NCBI GenBank assembly: GCA_016182795.1
Contig: JACPFW010000039.1
Coordinates: 24,892 to 88,891, forward strand
Direction: 5' to 3'
From: Gemmatimonadota bacterium
GTDB taxonomy: Bacteria > Gemmatimonadota > Gemmatimonadetes > Gemmatimonadales > Gemmatimonadaceae
Length of the DNA stretch: 64,000 nt
Shown in pieces: positions 25,443 to 34,810 of this stretch (position 1 is the first letter of the stretch; the number at the start of each line of letters is the position of its first letter). The notes below the pieces were generated by a model. It ran no database searches. It was not told the DNA's origin and saw nothing but the letters and a program-made list of their open reading frames with translations. The translations under genes were made by a program, and so were the position numbers.

Positions 25443-28400
25443 GCGCGAGATACTCGCCGATCGCGGCATCGACCCGCGCGAACTCCTGCACGAACTGCGC
25501 ACGGATTTCCGTGGCGCGCGCGGCGTCGCCGAGCTTGCCGGCCTGTTCCATCTCCGCGCAAATGTCACCAAAGGCGAGGGCGCCGACGGAGCGCGACGAG
25601 GACTTCAGCCGATGGGCGAGCGAGCCCGCCTGCGTCGTGTCGCCGCGGTCGAGCGACGCCCGGATCTCGACTTCGAGCGCGCGCGCCGACACCTGGTACT
25701 CCCCGAGGAACTCCCGGAGCGTGGACGGGTCGTCGCCAACGAGACCAGCGAGCACGGCAACGTCGATGCAGCCGGGTTCCGGCGTGCCGCTGGCCGGCAC
25801 CCGCGGCGCCGTGACTGACGTCGCGGCGGCCAACGTGTGCGTCGCGGCGGCCAACGTGTGCGTCGCGGCGAAGGCGACGCCACCCGCTGGCAGAATAAAG
25901 CGGTCGATCATGTCGCGCAGCGTGTTCAGCGGCACCGGCTTGGTGAGGTACCCGTCCATGCCCACGGCGGTGGCGCGGGTGGCCTCGCCGCGCAGCGCGT
26001 TGGCGGTGAGCGCCACGATCGGCAGATGGGTGCCCGGTCGCTCTTCCTGCCGGATCTTCTGCGTCAACGTGTAGCCGTCCATCTCTGGCATGTGCAGGTC
26101 GCTGAGCAGCAACGCGTACGGCGTGCCGCTGCGCCACATCATCAGCGCTTCGCTGCCGTTCTCGGCGACTTCGGCGACATGGCCCAGCAGGGCGAGCTGC
26201 TGCAGAATGACCTTCTGATTGGTGTGGTCATCCTCGGCCACGAGGATCAGGCGTCCGCTGGCGCGTGCGTCGGCGAGCGCGGCGTCGGCGCTCAAGCCAC
26301 GATCCTGCGCCGGCTCGACGCCGGGCAGCGAGTCGTCGGTTTCCGTCTCGAAAAAGACCTCGGGCGAGACGCGCCCGGCCGCGACGGCGATGGCGCGGAT
26401 GAAGCGTCGACCGCGCAGCACATCGCTGTCGACGGTCACCACCGTGGGCGTGTGGATGCGCTCCCGCTCGCGCTTGCCGCGGGTGAGCGCGACGTGCCGG
26501 ACGTTGGGATGGGCGTCGAATGCCTCGAGGCTGCGCGTCAACGAGGCGCCCGCCACATCGTGGATGACGACGCACACGGCGGGCGCGCCGCGCACCGAGG
26601 CGACGGCCGCCTGCAGGTCGGCGACCTCCACGGCGTCGGCGTGCGCGAACTCGAGCAGCCGCTTCAGGTCTTCCGCCGGCCGACCGCACTCGTCGACGAC
26701 GATCACACAGCGCACACCCGTGAGATCGTGCGGCACGAGCGCGGGCGCGGCCTCGACGATGGGGAGCGGCAGTTCGATGCGGAACGTCGCCCCTTCGCCC
26801 GGTCTGCTGGTGACCAGGATGCGGCCATCCATCAGGTCGACGAGCCGCTTGGTGATTGCCAAACCGAGCCCGGTGCCGCCGAACTTGCGGGTGGTCGACG
26901 CCTCGGCCTGACTGAACGACGTGAAGAGGTGGCCGATGACGTCTTCGGACATGCCGATGCCGTTGTCGACGACCTCGAGAACGAGCAGGGGCGGCGTTCG
27001 GCTGGCGATGCCGACGCGTATCGAGACGTGACCGCGGCGGCCCGTGCGGCCGGCGCTGAACTTGATGGCGTTGCCCGTGAGGTTGTAGAGGACCTGGCGC
27101 AGACGCGTCGGGTCGCCGCGGACGCGCATCGGCACTTCGGGTTCGACGAACAGGTAGAGGTCCACGTCGCGCGACCGCGCCAGCGGGAGCAGCGACTCGG
27201 CCAGATCCTCGGACAGCTGCACGAGCGAGAACTCGGCCATCTCGAGTTCGAGCCGGCCGGCCTCGATCTTGGAGAAATCGAGGATGTCATCGATGACCGC
27301 CATCAGGGCGCGCGCCGACGATTGGATGGTCTGCACCGCGTCCCGGTCGCGCGACGGGAGCCGGCTTTGCGCCAGAATCTCCGCCATTGCAATGACGCCG
27401 TTGAGCGGCGTGCGAATCTCATGGCTCATCGTCGCCAGGAATGCGGACTTCGCCTTGCTGGCGGCATCGGCGGACTCCTTGGCGAGGCGCAGTTCATCCT
27501 CCGCCTGGCGACGCGCGGTCAGGTCGGTCTGGGTGCCGACCGCGCGCAGGGCGCGGTCGTCAGCATCGCGCTGTACCACGCGGCCGCGTGACAGAATCCA
27601 GCGGTACGTCCCGTCCTTGGCGCGGATCCGGAACTCGGTGTGGAACGGTTCGTCGGTGCTGGTCGCCAGGCGCAGTTCGTCGAGCACGTGGTCACGCTCG
27701 TCGGGGTGGAGCAGGAGCCCCCACTCCGCCAGCTTCGTCGTCATCTCGGCCGCCGTGTACCCCAGCATGGTGGCGTACGGATCATTGAAGCTGAATTCGC
27801 CGCGCGGGATGTCCCACTCCCACACGCCTTCAGACGACGCCTCCATGGCGACGGCGAAGCGCTGGTCGCTGGCCTTCACGCGTTCGAAGGCCCGCTCGAG
27901 GGCGAGGTCGGCCCGGCGCCGCTGCACGACGCTCCAGATGTCGTGCCCAATCAGCTCGAGTTCCTGTTGGTCCGCACTGTCGTAGTCGGCGTTCTTGTTG
28001 GCGACCCCGAGCAGCATTCGCACGCTGTCGCCGTCGCGCACCGGAACGACGAGCAGCCGGTCCAGCGTCGGGTGGCCCGGCGGGCAGGCCTTGAGCGAGC
28101 GGTCCGCCTTGCCGTTGAGCAGCACCGCCTCGTGCCGGTTCACCGCCGCGGTCCACGTCTCGGCGCTGCCGATGTCGTAATGCCCCTCGTAGAGACATTC
28201 GGACTGCTCCAGCGTGCCGGTCGCCCACGTCCCGAACTCGACCCGACGCTGGTCGGCGCTCACGAGGTGGAGGAACCCGATCGTGCTGCCGGTCAGTCGC
28301 ACCGCCTCGTCGACGCCGAGTTGGAGGATCGCCGCCTCATCGAGCGTCGCCGCCCTCTGGCTCATGGCCAGCATCGCCTTGAGCCGCCGATCGGCCGCCT

Positions 28401-31167
28401 GCAGTGTGGCGTTGGCCTTGGCGAGTTCTTCCGTCCGTTCGGCCACGAGGTCCTGCAGATGGTCGCGCAGGCGCCGCAGTTCCGTCGTCGCGGCCACCTC
28501 GTCCGTCACGTCCTGGAACGATCCGACCGACCGGAACGGCGCGCCTTCATCCGCCCGCTCCACGCGCACCCGGAGGCGCAGGTACCGCGGCGTAGAGCCG
28601 TCGGGCGCGGCGCGCACCACCCGGTCGATGTCCTCGCGGCGCAGCATGCTCGCGAACACGCCGGCCACGTCGTCGGGATGGATGAGGCTGAACACCCACG
28701 GGAAGTTCGAGTCCTCTTGCGCCTCGCGCACCCGCTCATCGAAGCCCAGTACCTGAAGGAAGCCCGGCGACGTGCGAACGGAGTTCGTCGCGAAGTAATG
28801 CTCGAAGCTGCCGAGCTTGGCGATCTCCTCGGCCTGCTGCAGGGTGGCCTGCATGCTGCGCTGTTCAGTGAGGTCCACCCAGCTGAGGATCAGCTCCTCG
28901 CCGGCGCGCGAGATATAGCCCTGCACGTTGCGGTATGTGCCATCGAGGCAGCAGACGCGCAGCTCGGGCGACGCAATCGGCGCCGATTCCGCCGTCGTGG
29001 CGGCCGCGGCACGACGAAACGTCTCGGAGAGCTCGGCACGGTACGCTGGATCCGGGTAGAACAGCGCCGTTTGGGTGTCGCTGTCCGGCAGATCGTCGAG
29101 CGTGTATCCGAAGAGCTCGGTGAATGCGCGGTTGAGCCGGGAGATGACTCCCGTCTTCTCGTGGAGCACGAGCGTCGGCACGGGCGACGACTCGAACAGG
29201 CGGCGGAACCGCTCCTCGCTGAGGCGCCGGCGTTCTTCCTCGTCATGACGGCGCTCCTCGGCGGCCACCGATTGCACGACGAGCCCGAGGAGTCGTCCGA
29301 CCTCGCTGAGAATGCCGACCAGTTCGGTGTCGAAGTAGTTCCGTTCGCCGGCGTACAACATGAGCGCGGCGACGACGCGGTCCTCGACGACCACCGGGAG
29401 GGAGAGCGAGGCGGCCAGTCCATGCTCTCGGGCGACGGCGTGCCACGGAGCCGTGGTTGGATCGGCCATGAACTCATTGGCGACAATCGTCCGCGCTTCG
29501 CGTACGCAGCGCCCGGTCGGCCCCTCGCTCGTTGGCAGCGCCGGATCAAGGGTCACCAGGATCTGCCGCGCGTACTCGCTGGCCGCGCCGGCGAAGGCGA
29601 CGGGCCACACGGCCCCCGCCGCCTCGTCCACCAGCCCCACCCAGCACAGCCGGAAGCGGCCGTCGTCGAGCGCACTCTTCGCGACCGACTCAAACGCCTG
29701 CTGCACGGATTTTGCGCCGAACAGCGACTCGCTGACGCGGTTCAGGAACGCGTACAGGGTATTGAGCCGCGCCAGGCGGCGCGTGGTCTCGATCTGCTCC
29801 GTCACATCGCGCGCGAAGAGGAACAGCTGGCCCCCGTGCTCGTCACTCAGATACGAGGTGCTGATGTCCACTTCGAGCACGGTCCCGTTCGCGCGGCGCC
29901 ACTGGCTATGGAACCGCGAGCTGCCACGCCGCATCAGTTCCGCGATCCAGTCGGTCACCTCGCCGGACGGCACGCTCTGCATCAGTTCGGCCAGGCTGTA
30001 CCGCAGCAGTTCCGTCTGCGAGTACCCGATCATCTGCGCCGCGGCGGGGTTCGCCTCGAGCAGGCGGCCGTCAGGGGCCACGATCAGCGCGCCGTCAATT
30101 GATGCCGTCGTCGCGGTGCGATAGCGCGATGCCAGCGCGAACTGCCGTCGTTTCGCCTGGCGGTCGGCCGCGACCCAAATGAGCCGCAGCGCAAGGCCCA
30201 CCAGCAGGAGCACCGCGAGGGAGCCAAGAACGGTATACGTCGTGAACGTGCGCGACGCCGCGCGGACCGACGCGCGATCGGTCTTGGACACGACCAGCCA
30301 CGGCGTCCCGACGACCCGCGTCCCGGCGGCAATGACGGAATCGCCGCGGAAGTCGGCGCCGAAGACGACGGAGTTGTCCTTCAACCGCATCAGCGTCGCC
30401 ACCACGCGGCCGGAATCGGTGCGCGCATAGTGGATGCCCGTCGCCAGGCTGCGCGCCTCGGGGCGCGTGGTGGCGCGCATCGGGGCGACGATGGAGATCG
30501 AATCGCCTTCCATCTGCCCGATGACGCTCTCCGTTCCCTCGTACGGGCCTTCCACGCGCATCAGCAATGGAAGAATGTGGCGGGCGGCGTCGTACTCGAC
30601 GTGCACCGCGCCGACGACCGGCATCGTCGAATCCCCGCCGGCGAAGACGGGATACGTGACGCCGTACTCCAGGCCACCGGCCGAGTCGAGACGGAACGGC
30701 GCGACGTGCGGCGCGCGCGAGCGCATCGAGAACGCGAGGACGGCACGCTCGGCGGCGTCGAGCGCGAGCGACGTGGGGTAGAGGACGCGTCCGCTGACGT
30801 CGACGACCGCGACTTCCTTGTAGTCGTAGGTCTCCTGCATCTGGTCCACCGCGCTGGCCAGGTCACGCCGGCCGGCGGTGGGTGCCGCAGGATCGGCGCT
30901 CGCCCACGTCTCGTGCAGGACACTGAGCAGCCGGGCGTCCATCAGCCGTTCATGCACGTCGCGGCGGATCAACTCGGCCTGCGACTGGGCGATCGCACTG
31001 AGCGTCTGGCCGACGGACTGACCAAGGCTGCGCTGGTAGAGCGCAATCGTTGACGAGGCGGCCAACGCCGTCAGCAGCACGGCCAATCCAAACACGCCCA
31101 GCAGCACCCGCACGTCCATCAATCGACGCGCGCGGATGAACGCAAGCGGCTTCTGTAAAAGGCTCAC
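25435..31167 (-). CDS. hybrid sensor histidine kinase with Cache, PAS, GAF, receiver and Hpt domains
   Basis: Very large membrane kinase of 1910 residues starting a four-step phosphorelay. Order: membrane helix 21-44; double-Cache sensor 45-310 (YDYKEVAVVDVSGRVLYP); membrane helix 313-334; PAS 345-460; GAF 480-640; PAS 650-770; PAS 780-890; coiled coil 895-940; GAF 945-1085; PAS 1100-1220; HisKA with H1249 (MSHEIRTPLNG); ATPase with N, G1 (DNGIGMS) and G2 (GGTGLGLAI) boxes 1350-1470; a degenerate receiver 1484-1600; a full receiver with D1690 (LSDLHMPEMDG); and Hpt with H1852 (AHRLKSSSRSVGA). Ligand unknown; the Cache domain suggests a small extracellular molecule. The gene overlaps the EAL regulator. 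Confidence 0.95.
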   Translation of the reverse strand: MSLLQKPLAFIRARRLMDVRVLLGVFGLAVLLTALAASSTIALYQRSLGQSVGQTLSAIAQSQAELIRRDVHERLMDARLLSVLHETWASADPAAPTAGRRDLASAVDQMQETYDYKEVAVVDVSGRVLYPTSLALDAAERAVLAFSMRSRAPHVAPFRLDSAGGLEYGVTYPVFAGGDSTMPVVGAVHVEYDAARHILPLLMRVEGPYEGTESVIGQMEGDSISIVAPMRATTRPEARSLATGIHYARTDSGRVVATLMRLKDNSVVFGADFRGDSVIAAGTRVVGTPWLVVSKTDRASVRAASRTFTTYTVLGSLAVLLLVGLALRLIWVAADRQAKRRQFALASRYRTATTASIDGALIVAPDGRLLEANPAAAQMIGYSQTELLRYSLAELMQSVPSGEVTDWIAELMRRGSSRFHSQWRRANGTVLEVDISTSYLSDEHGGQLFLFARDVTEQIETTRRLARLNTLYAFLNRVSESLFGAKSVQQAFESVAKSALDDGRFRLCWVGLVDEAAGAVWPVAFAGAASEYARQILVTLDPALPTSEGPTGRCVREARTIVANEFMADPTTAPWHAVAREHGLAASLSLPVVVEDRVVAALMLYAGERNYFDTELVGILSEVGRLLGLVVQSVAAEERRHDEEERRRLSEERFRRLFESSPVPTLVLHEKTGVISRLNRAFTELFGYTLDDLPDSDTQTALFYPDPAYRAELSETFRRAAAATTAESAPIASPELRVCCLDGTYRNVQGYISRAGEELILSWVDLTEQRSMQATLQQAEEIAKLGSFEHYFATNSVRTSPGFLQVLGFDERVREAQEDSNFPWVFSLIHPDDVAGVFASMLRREDIDRVVRAAPDGSTPRYLRLRVRVERADEGAPFRSVGSFQDVTDEVAATTELRRLRDHLQDLVAERTEELAKANATLQAADRRLKAMLAMSQRAATLDEAAILQLGVDEAVRLTGSTIGFLHLVSADQRRVEFGTWATGTLEQSECLYEGHYDIGSAETWTAAVNRHEAVLLNGKADRSLKACPPGHPTLDRLLVVPVRDGDSVRMLLGVANKNADYDSADQQELELIGHDIWSVVQRRRADLALERAFERVKASDQRFAVAMEASSEGVWEWDIPRGEFSFNDPYATMLGYTAAEMTTKLAEWGLLLHPDERDHVLDELRLATSTDEPFHTEFRIRAKDGTYRWILSRGRVVQRDADDRALRAVGTQTDLTARRQAEDELRLAKESADAASKAKSAFLATMSHEIRTPLNGVIAMAEILAQSRLPSRDRDAVQTIQSSARALMAVIDDILDFSKIEAGRLELEMAEFSLVQLSEDLAESLLPLARSRDVDLYLFVEPEVPMRVRGDPTRLRQVLYNLTGNAIKFSAGRTGRRGHVSIRVGIASRTPPLLVLEVVDNGIGMSEDVIGHLFTSFSQAEASTTRKFGGTGLGLAITKRLVDLMDGRILVTSRPGEGATFRIELPLPIVEAAPALVPHDLTGVRCVIVVDECGRPAEDLKRLLEFAHADAVEVADLQAAVASVRGAPAVCVVIHDVAGASLTRSLEAFDAHPNVRHVALTRGKRERERIHTPTVVTVDSDVLRGRRFIRAIAVAAGRVSPEVFFETETDDSLPGVEPAQDRGLSADAALADARASGRLILVAEDDHTNQKVILQQLALLGHVAEVAENGSEALMMWRSGTPYALLLSDLHMPEMDGYTLTQKIRQEERPGTHLPIVALTANALRGEATRATAVGMDGYLTKPVPLNTLRDMIDRFILPAGGVAFAATHTLAAATHTLAAATSVTAPRVPASGTPEPGCIDVAVLAGLVGDDPSTLREFLGEYQVSARALEVEIRASLDRGDTTQAGSLAHRLKSSSRSVGALAFGDICAEMEQAGKLGDAARATEIRAQFVQEFARVDAAIGEYLARE
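25820..25870 (-). repeat. 21-bp in-frame tandem duplication in kinase linker
   Basis: Two identical 21-bp units (25820-25840 and 25841-25861) plus nine bases of a third, coding THTLAAA twice at residues 1769-1782 between the receiver and Hpt domains. Confidence 0.95.
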
Positions 31168-31330
31168 AGAATCAAAGCGGAAGAAAAACCGGGCGCTGAC
31201 ATTACTCGAAAGATCGTGGCGCGTGAGGGTCGGGGCAAGCGCTTGACGGCCGCGCGCGTGGCGTCGTGCCGCCTCGCGGCCTCACACCATGTAACTTGTT
31301 CAGCACGTGTGCGACGCACATCTTCCGGCC

Positions 31331-32302
31331 ATGGACCTTCGCACGATGGGGCGGCTTGGGTGGCCGGTCTCGGCGCTCGGCTACGGGATGTGGGGGCTCG
31401 CCAATTGGTCGGGCACCGACCGCGATGCCGTAGACGCGGCGCTCGAGGAGGCGGTGGCCGCTGGCGTGACGTTTTTCGACACGGCGTGGGGATATGGCCG
31501 CGGAGCGAGTGAGCGCGTGCTGGGACAAATTGTCCGCGCCCATCCCGCGCGCCGGCTGTTCACGGCGACCAAGCTCCCGCCCAAGAACCTGCAATGGCCG
31601 TCGCGCCGCGAGTACACGCTCGACGACTGCTTTCCCGCCGACCACATCCGCGAGTATGCGGAGAAGTCGCTCGAAAACCTCGGCCTGCCGCGTGTGGACC
31701 TGCTGCAGTTCCACGTCTGGGAGGACGGCTGGGCGCGCGACGAACGATGGCAGCGCGCGATGGACGACCTGCGTCGCGAGGGGCTGATTGGCGCGGTGGG
31801 CGTAAGCGTCAACCGCTGGGAGCCGACGAACTGTCTCGAGACGCTGCGCACCGGCCTGGTGGACGCCGTGCAGGTGATCTACAACATCTTCGATCAATCG
31901 CCCGCGGACGAGCTGTTCAGCGTCTGCCAGCAGCTCGGCGTGGCGGTCATTGCCCGCGTGCCGTTTGACGAAGGCTCGCTCGCGGGGCAGGTGCATGCCG
32001 ACTCCGTGTTTCCCGAAGGCGACTTCCGTCGCATCTACTTTGGGCCGGAAAACCTCGGTCCCACGGCGCAGCGCGTCGAGGCGCTGCGCGCGGCCCTTCC
32101 CGACGACGCGGTGCTGCCGGAGGTGGCGCTGCGCTTCTGTTTCTCGCACCCCGCGGTCAGCACGGTCATTCCCGGCATGCGGCGTCCGGCGCACGTGCGC
32201 GCCAACGTGAACGCGGTGGCGCGCGGCGCGCTGGCGCCCGAGCAGCTCGCGCTGCTGCGGATGCATCGGTGGGACCGTACGCCGACCGCGTGGAGTCTGT
32301 AG
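31331..32302 (+). CDS. aldo/keto reductase
   Basis: NADPH-dependent oxidoreductase-type TIM barrel of 323 residues. Motifs: LGYGMWGLANWSGTD, GVTFFDTAWGYGRGASERVL (catalytic Asp and Tyr), FTATKLPPK (catalytic Lys), LLQFHVWEDG (catalytic His), and VSTVIPGMRRPAHVRANV (cofactor phosphate loop). ATG 31331 is preferred; a GTG 24 bases upstream is possible. Divergent from the hybrid kinase with a 163-bp gap. Substrate unknown; many such proteins act on sugars or ketoacids. Confidence 0.9.
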   Translation: MDLRTMGRLGWPVSALGYGMWGLANWSGTDRDAVDAALEEAVAAGVTFFDTAWGYGRGASERVLGQIVRAHPARRLFTATKLPPKNLQWPSRREYTLDDCFPADHIREYAEKSLENLGLPRVDLLQFHVWEDGWARDERWQRAMDDLRREGLIGAVGVSVNRWEPTNCLETLRTGLVDAVQVIYNIFDQSPADELFSVCQQLGVAVIARVPFDEGSLAGQVHADSVFPEGDFRRIYFGPENLGPTAQRVEALRAALPDDAVLPEVALRFCFSHPAVSTVIPGMRRPAHVRANVNAVARGALAPEQLALLRMHRWDRTPTAWSL

Positions 32303-32308
32303 CTCCGG

Positions 32309-33505
32309 CTAGCCGAACAGCTCCTGCATTGCCTGCGTCATCGTCTGACGATAGCCGCCCTCGATGACGTGCCGCGTGGCCCGCTCGCCCGGCCCTTCGA
32401 GCGCCTTGGCGGCTTCGTACATGGTGGCCACCGTGAACTCGACGCCGGCGAGATGGCTGAGATACTCCTCGGCCGCAGTCAGGTAGCCCATCATGCCGGC
32501 GCATTCGCACGGACAGAAGACCTTCTGCGCGCGGCGCAGCACGTCATCGTCGTCCGGATTTGGCATCACGAGATTCTCTGACCCGGTGATCACGCGCAGG
32601 CGCGGGTTTTCCGCACAGCGCGCGACCGTCGCCGAGTCGAGCGACCCGCCGGCGGCGTTGAGCACGAGCGCGTCCATCGGCTCGGCGAGAAACGCCTGCT
32701 TCGCGTCGGCCGGCCAGCAGCGCACGCCACGCGCCTCCAACGCCGCGCGGATCGCCGGCTTCGCCTCGACGACCAGCGGCGTGGCGCCGTCGGCCAGCAG
32801 ATGGTCGATGATGTGCGCACCGATGTTGCCGGCGCCGATCACGCCGACCACCGCGCCCTTCAACGGAATGCCGGCGCCCTTCAACTGGCCGACCAGCATC
32901 CAGTAGTTGCCCTCAGCCGTCGGCGCGCCCGTGTCGGAGATCACGCTCCCCTTGTACTGGCGGTTGAGGTAGTGCAGCGAGCCGGTGACGCCATCGCTCA
33001 TCACGCCGTGGCCAAGGTCCTGACCGGTGGTGAGAAAGAATCCCGTCTTTTCGACGTCGGTGAAGCACTCGATGGCGAAATCGAGCAGCTCCCGGTCGCG
33101 GGGTTCGCCGACCCGCGAACCCGGCGTCGGATGCATCACGCACTTGCCGCCGACGATGCGCGAGAAGTCGCGCTGCACGTGCGGGCCGCCGACCTTGAGC
33201 AGGCGCGACCAGTACACCTTCTCGTCCATGCCGATGGCGAGGTCGATGGCCTCGTGATCGGAGTTCCAGCCCGGAATGCTGGTGCGGCTCTCGGGCGCGA
33301 TGCGGAAGCCGCCCAGCGACAGCATGCGCGACTCGGGCTGCGCGTGCGTCGCGATGCTCAGCGTCCACGGTTCCGTGGCGTGCCGATAGCGGTACACCCA
33401 GACTTTGGCGGTGGGATGGCGGCCGATTTCCGGCGCCAGTTTCAGCGTCTCCGCGGGGGAGAGCACGGTCTTCGTATAGGTAGGCATGAGCGCAGTGTCG
33501 GACAT
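32309..33505 (-). CDS. Glu/Leu/Phe/Val dehydrogenase-like protein
   Basis: Protein of about 398 residues with amino-acid dehydrogenase layout: an N-terminal domain with VGGKCVMHPTPGSR, where the lysine matches the family catalytic lysine loop GGGK, and LTTGQDLGHGVMSDG; then a Rossmann domain, VVGVIGAGNIGAHIIDHLLA with LVVEAKP after it, ALVLNAAGGSLD and ITGSENLVMPNPDDDD. It is a divergent member, so the substrate is uncertain. Its position divergent from hpd and hmgA suggests phenylalanine or tyrosine deamination. The start is unclear: ATG at 33514, 33505 or 33487, all next to a perfect inverted repeat. Confidence 0.75.
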   Translation of the reverse strand: MSDTALMPTYTKTVLSPAETLKLAPEIGRHPTAKVWVYRYRHATEPWTLSIATHAQPESRMLSLGGFRIAPESRTSIPGWNSDHEAIDLAIGMDEKVYWSRLLKVGGPHVQRDFSRIVGGKCVMHPTPGSRVGEPRDRELLDFAIECFTDVEKTGFFLTTGQDLGHGVMSDGVTGSLHYLNRQYKGSVISDTGAPTAEGNYWMLVGQLKGAGIPLKGAVVGVIGAGNIGAHIIDHLLADGATPLVVEAKPAIRAALEARGVRCWPADAKQAFLAEPMDALVLNAAGGSLDSATVARCAENPRLRVITGSENLVMPNPDDDDVLRRAQKVFCPCECAGMMGYLTAAEEYLSHLAGVEFTVATMYEAAKALEGPGERATRHVIEGGYRQTMTQAMQELFG

Positions 33506-33515
33506 GGGAACCATC

Positions 33516-33539
33516 ACAATTGAGGCGTGTCTCAATTGT
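33516..33539. promoter_or_regulatory. perfect inverted-repeat operator between dehydrogenase and hpd
   Basis: ACAATTGAG and its exact complement CTCAATTGT flank a 6-base spacer. The AT-rich arms stand out in GC-rich DNA and lie in the divergent region of an aromatic amino-acid catabolic locus, the expected place for a MarR-, GntR- or TetR-type repressor site. No regulator gene is adjacent. Confidence 0.7.
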
Positions 33540-33688
33540 CCAATCTTGGCGGGCGTCATACATTGGGCAAACCCCCCATGACGATGTCATCGAATCCCCC
33601 CGTCGCCGCGCGCGGCAGACGCTGACGGGAGCGAGTGGCCGGCCAAGCGCCGCTGCCTTCTGCCTTCGACCTTTACTTTCCGCCCCCC

Positions 33689-34810
33689 ATGGCCACGCAA
33701 ACCGCCCCCGCTGTCGCCGCCGTCGACACCTTCCCGATCAACGGCACGGATTACATCGAGTTTTACGTGGGCAACGCCAAGCAGGCGTCGCTCTACTATC
33801 GGGCCGCGTTCGGGTTCCAGCTCATCGGCTACCGCGGCCCCGAAACGGGAGTGCGCGACCGCGCCAGCTACCTGCTGCAGCAGGACAAGATCCGCCTCGT
33901 GCTCACCTCGGCGCTTGGACCGGACGGTCCGATCGCCGAGCATGTACGCGTGCACGGCGACGGCGTGCGCGACCTCGCCTTCTGGGTGGACGACGCGCGC
34001 GACGCGTACGCCAAGGCGATCGCCCGCGGCGCCGAGTCGGTGCACGGCCCCGAAGTCAGCGCGGATGGCGACGGCGACGTGGTGATTGCCGCCATCAAGA
34101 CGTACGGCGACACGATCCACTCCATCGTGGAGCGGCGCAATTATCGCGGACTCTTCCTGCCCGGGTTCAGGGCGGAATCGCCCGCCTTCGCGCCGTCGCC
34201 GGTGGGGCTCAAGTACGTGGACCACTGCGTCGGCAACGTTGAACTCGGCAAGATGAACCAGTGGGTCGAGTTCTACGCCAAGGTGCTCGGCTTCTTCAAC
34301 CTGCTCACCTTCGATGACAAGGACATCAACACCGAGTACTCGGCGCTGATGTCCAAGGTGATGAGCAACGGCAACGGGCGCATCAAGTTCCCGATCAACG
34401 AGCCGGCGACCGGCAAGAAAAAGAGCCAGATCCAGGAGTACCTCGACTTCTATCGCGGGCCGGGCGTGCAGCACATCGCCATGGCCACCGACGACATCAT
34501 CGCGACGGTCAAGGCGCTGCGCGCGCGCGGTGTGGAGTTCAACCAGACGCCTACCACGTATTACGACTCGCTGCAGCAGCGCGTGGGCACGATTGACGAG
34601 GAGCTTGCGACGCTGCGGGAGCTGGGCATCCTCGTCGACCGCGACGACGAAGGCTATTTGCTGCAGATCTTCACGCGCCTCGTGCAGGACCGGCCGACGC
34701 TGTTCTTCGAGATCATTCAGCGCAAAGGGGCCAAGGGGTTCGGCAAGGGGAACTTCCAGGCGCTCTTTGAGAGCATCGAGCGCGAGCAGGCGCTGCGGGG
34801 GAACCTCTAG
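33689..34810 (+). CDS. hpd: 4-hydroxyphenylpyruvate dioxygenase
   Basis: Converts 4-hydroxyphenylpyruvate to homogentisate, the second step of tyrosine breakdown. The 373-residue protein has two VOC domains; iron ligands of the C-terminal one are H179 (KYVDHCVGN), H262 ([11 protein letters not shown]) and E341 ([20 protein letters not shown]), exactly the HPPD set. ATG 33689 is used; an upstream in-frame start at 33635 would add 18 residues that do not look conserved. The stop shares one base with the hmgA start, so the two are co-translated. Confidence 0.97.
   Translation: MATQTAPAVAAVDTFPINGTDYIEFYVGNAKQASLYYRAAFGFQLIGYRGPETGVRDRASYLLQQDKIRLVLTSALGPDGPIAEHVRVHGDGVRDLAFWVDDARDAYAKAIARGAESVHGPEVSADGDGDVVIAAIKTYGDTIHSIVERRNYRGLFLPGFRAESPAFAPSPVGLKYVDHCVGNVELGKMNQWVEFYAKVLGFFNLLTFDDKDINTEYSALMSKVMSNGNGRIKFPINEPATGKKKSQIQEYLDFYRGPGVQHIAMATDDIIATVKALRARGVEFNQTPTTYYDSLQQRVGTIDEELATLRELGILVDRDDEGYLLQIFTRLVQDRPTLFFEIIQRKGAKGFGKGNFQALFESIEREQALRGNL

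Noticed and set aside
27640..30102. 820-codon plus-strand open frame inside the hybrid kinase
   Set aside because: The opposite strand encodes recognisable PAS/GAF domains; no motif in the antisense product.
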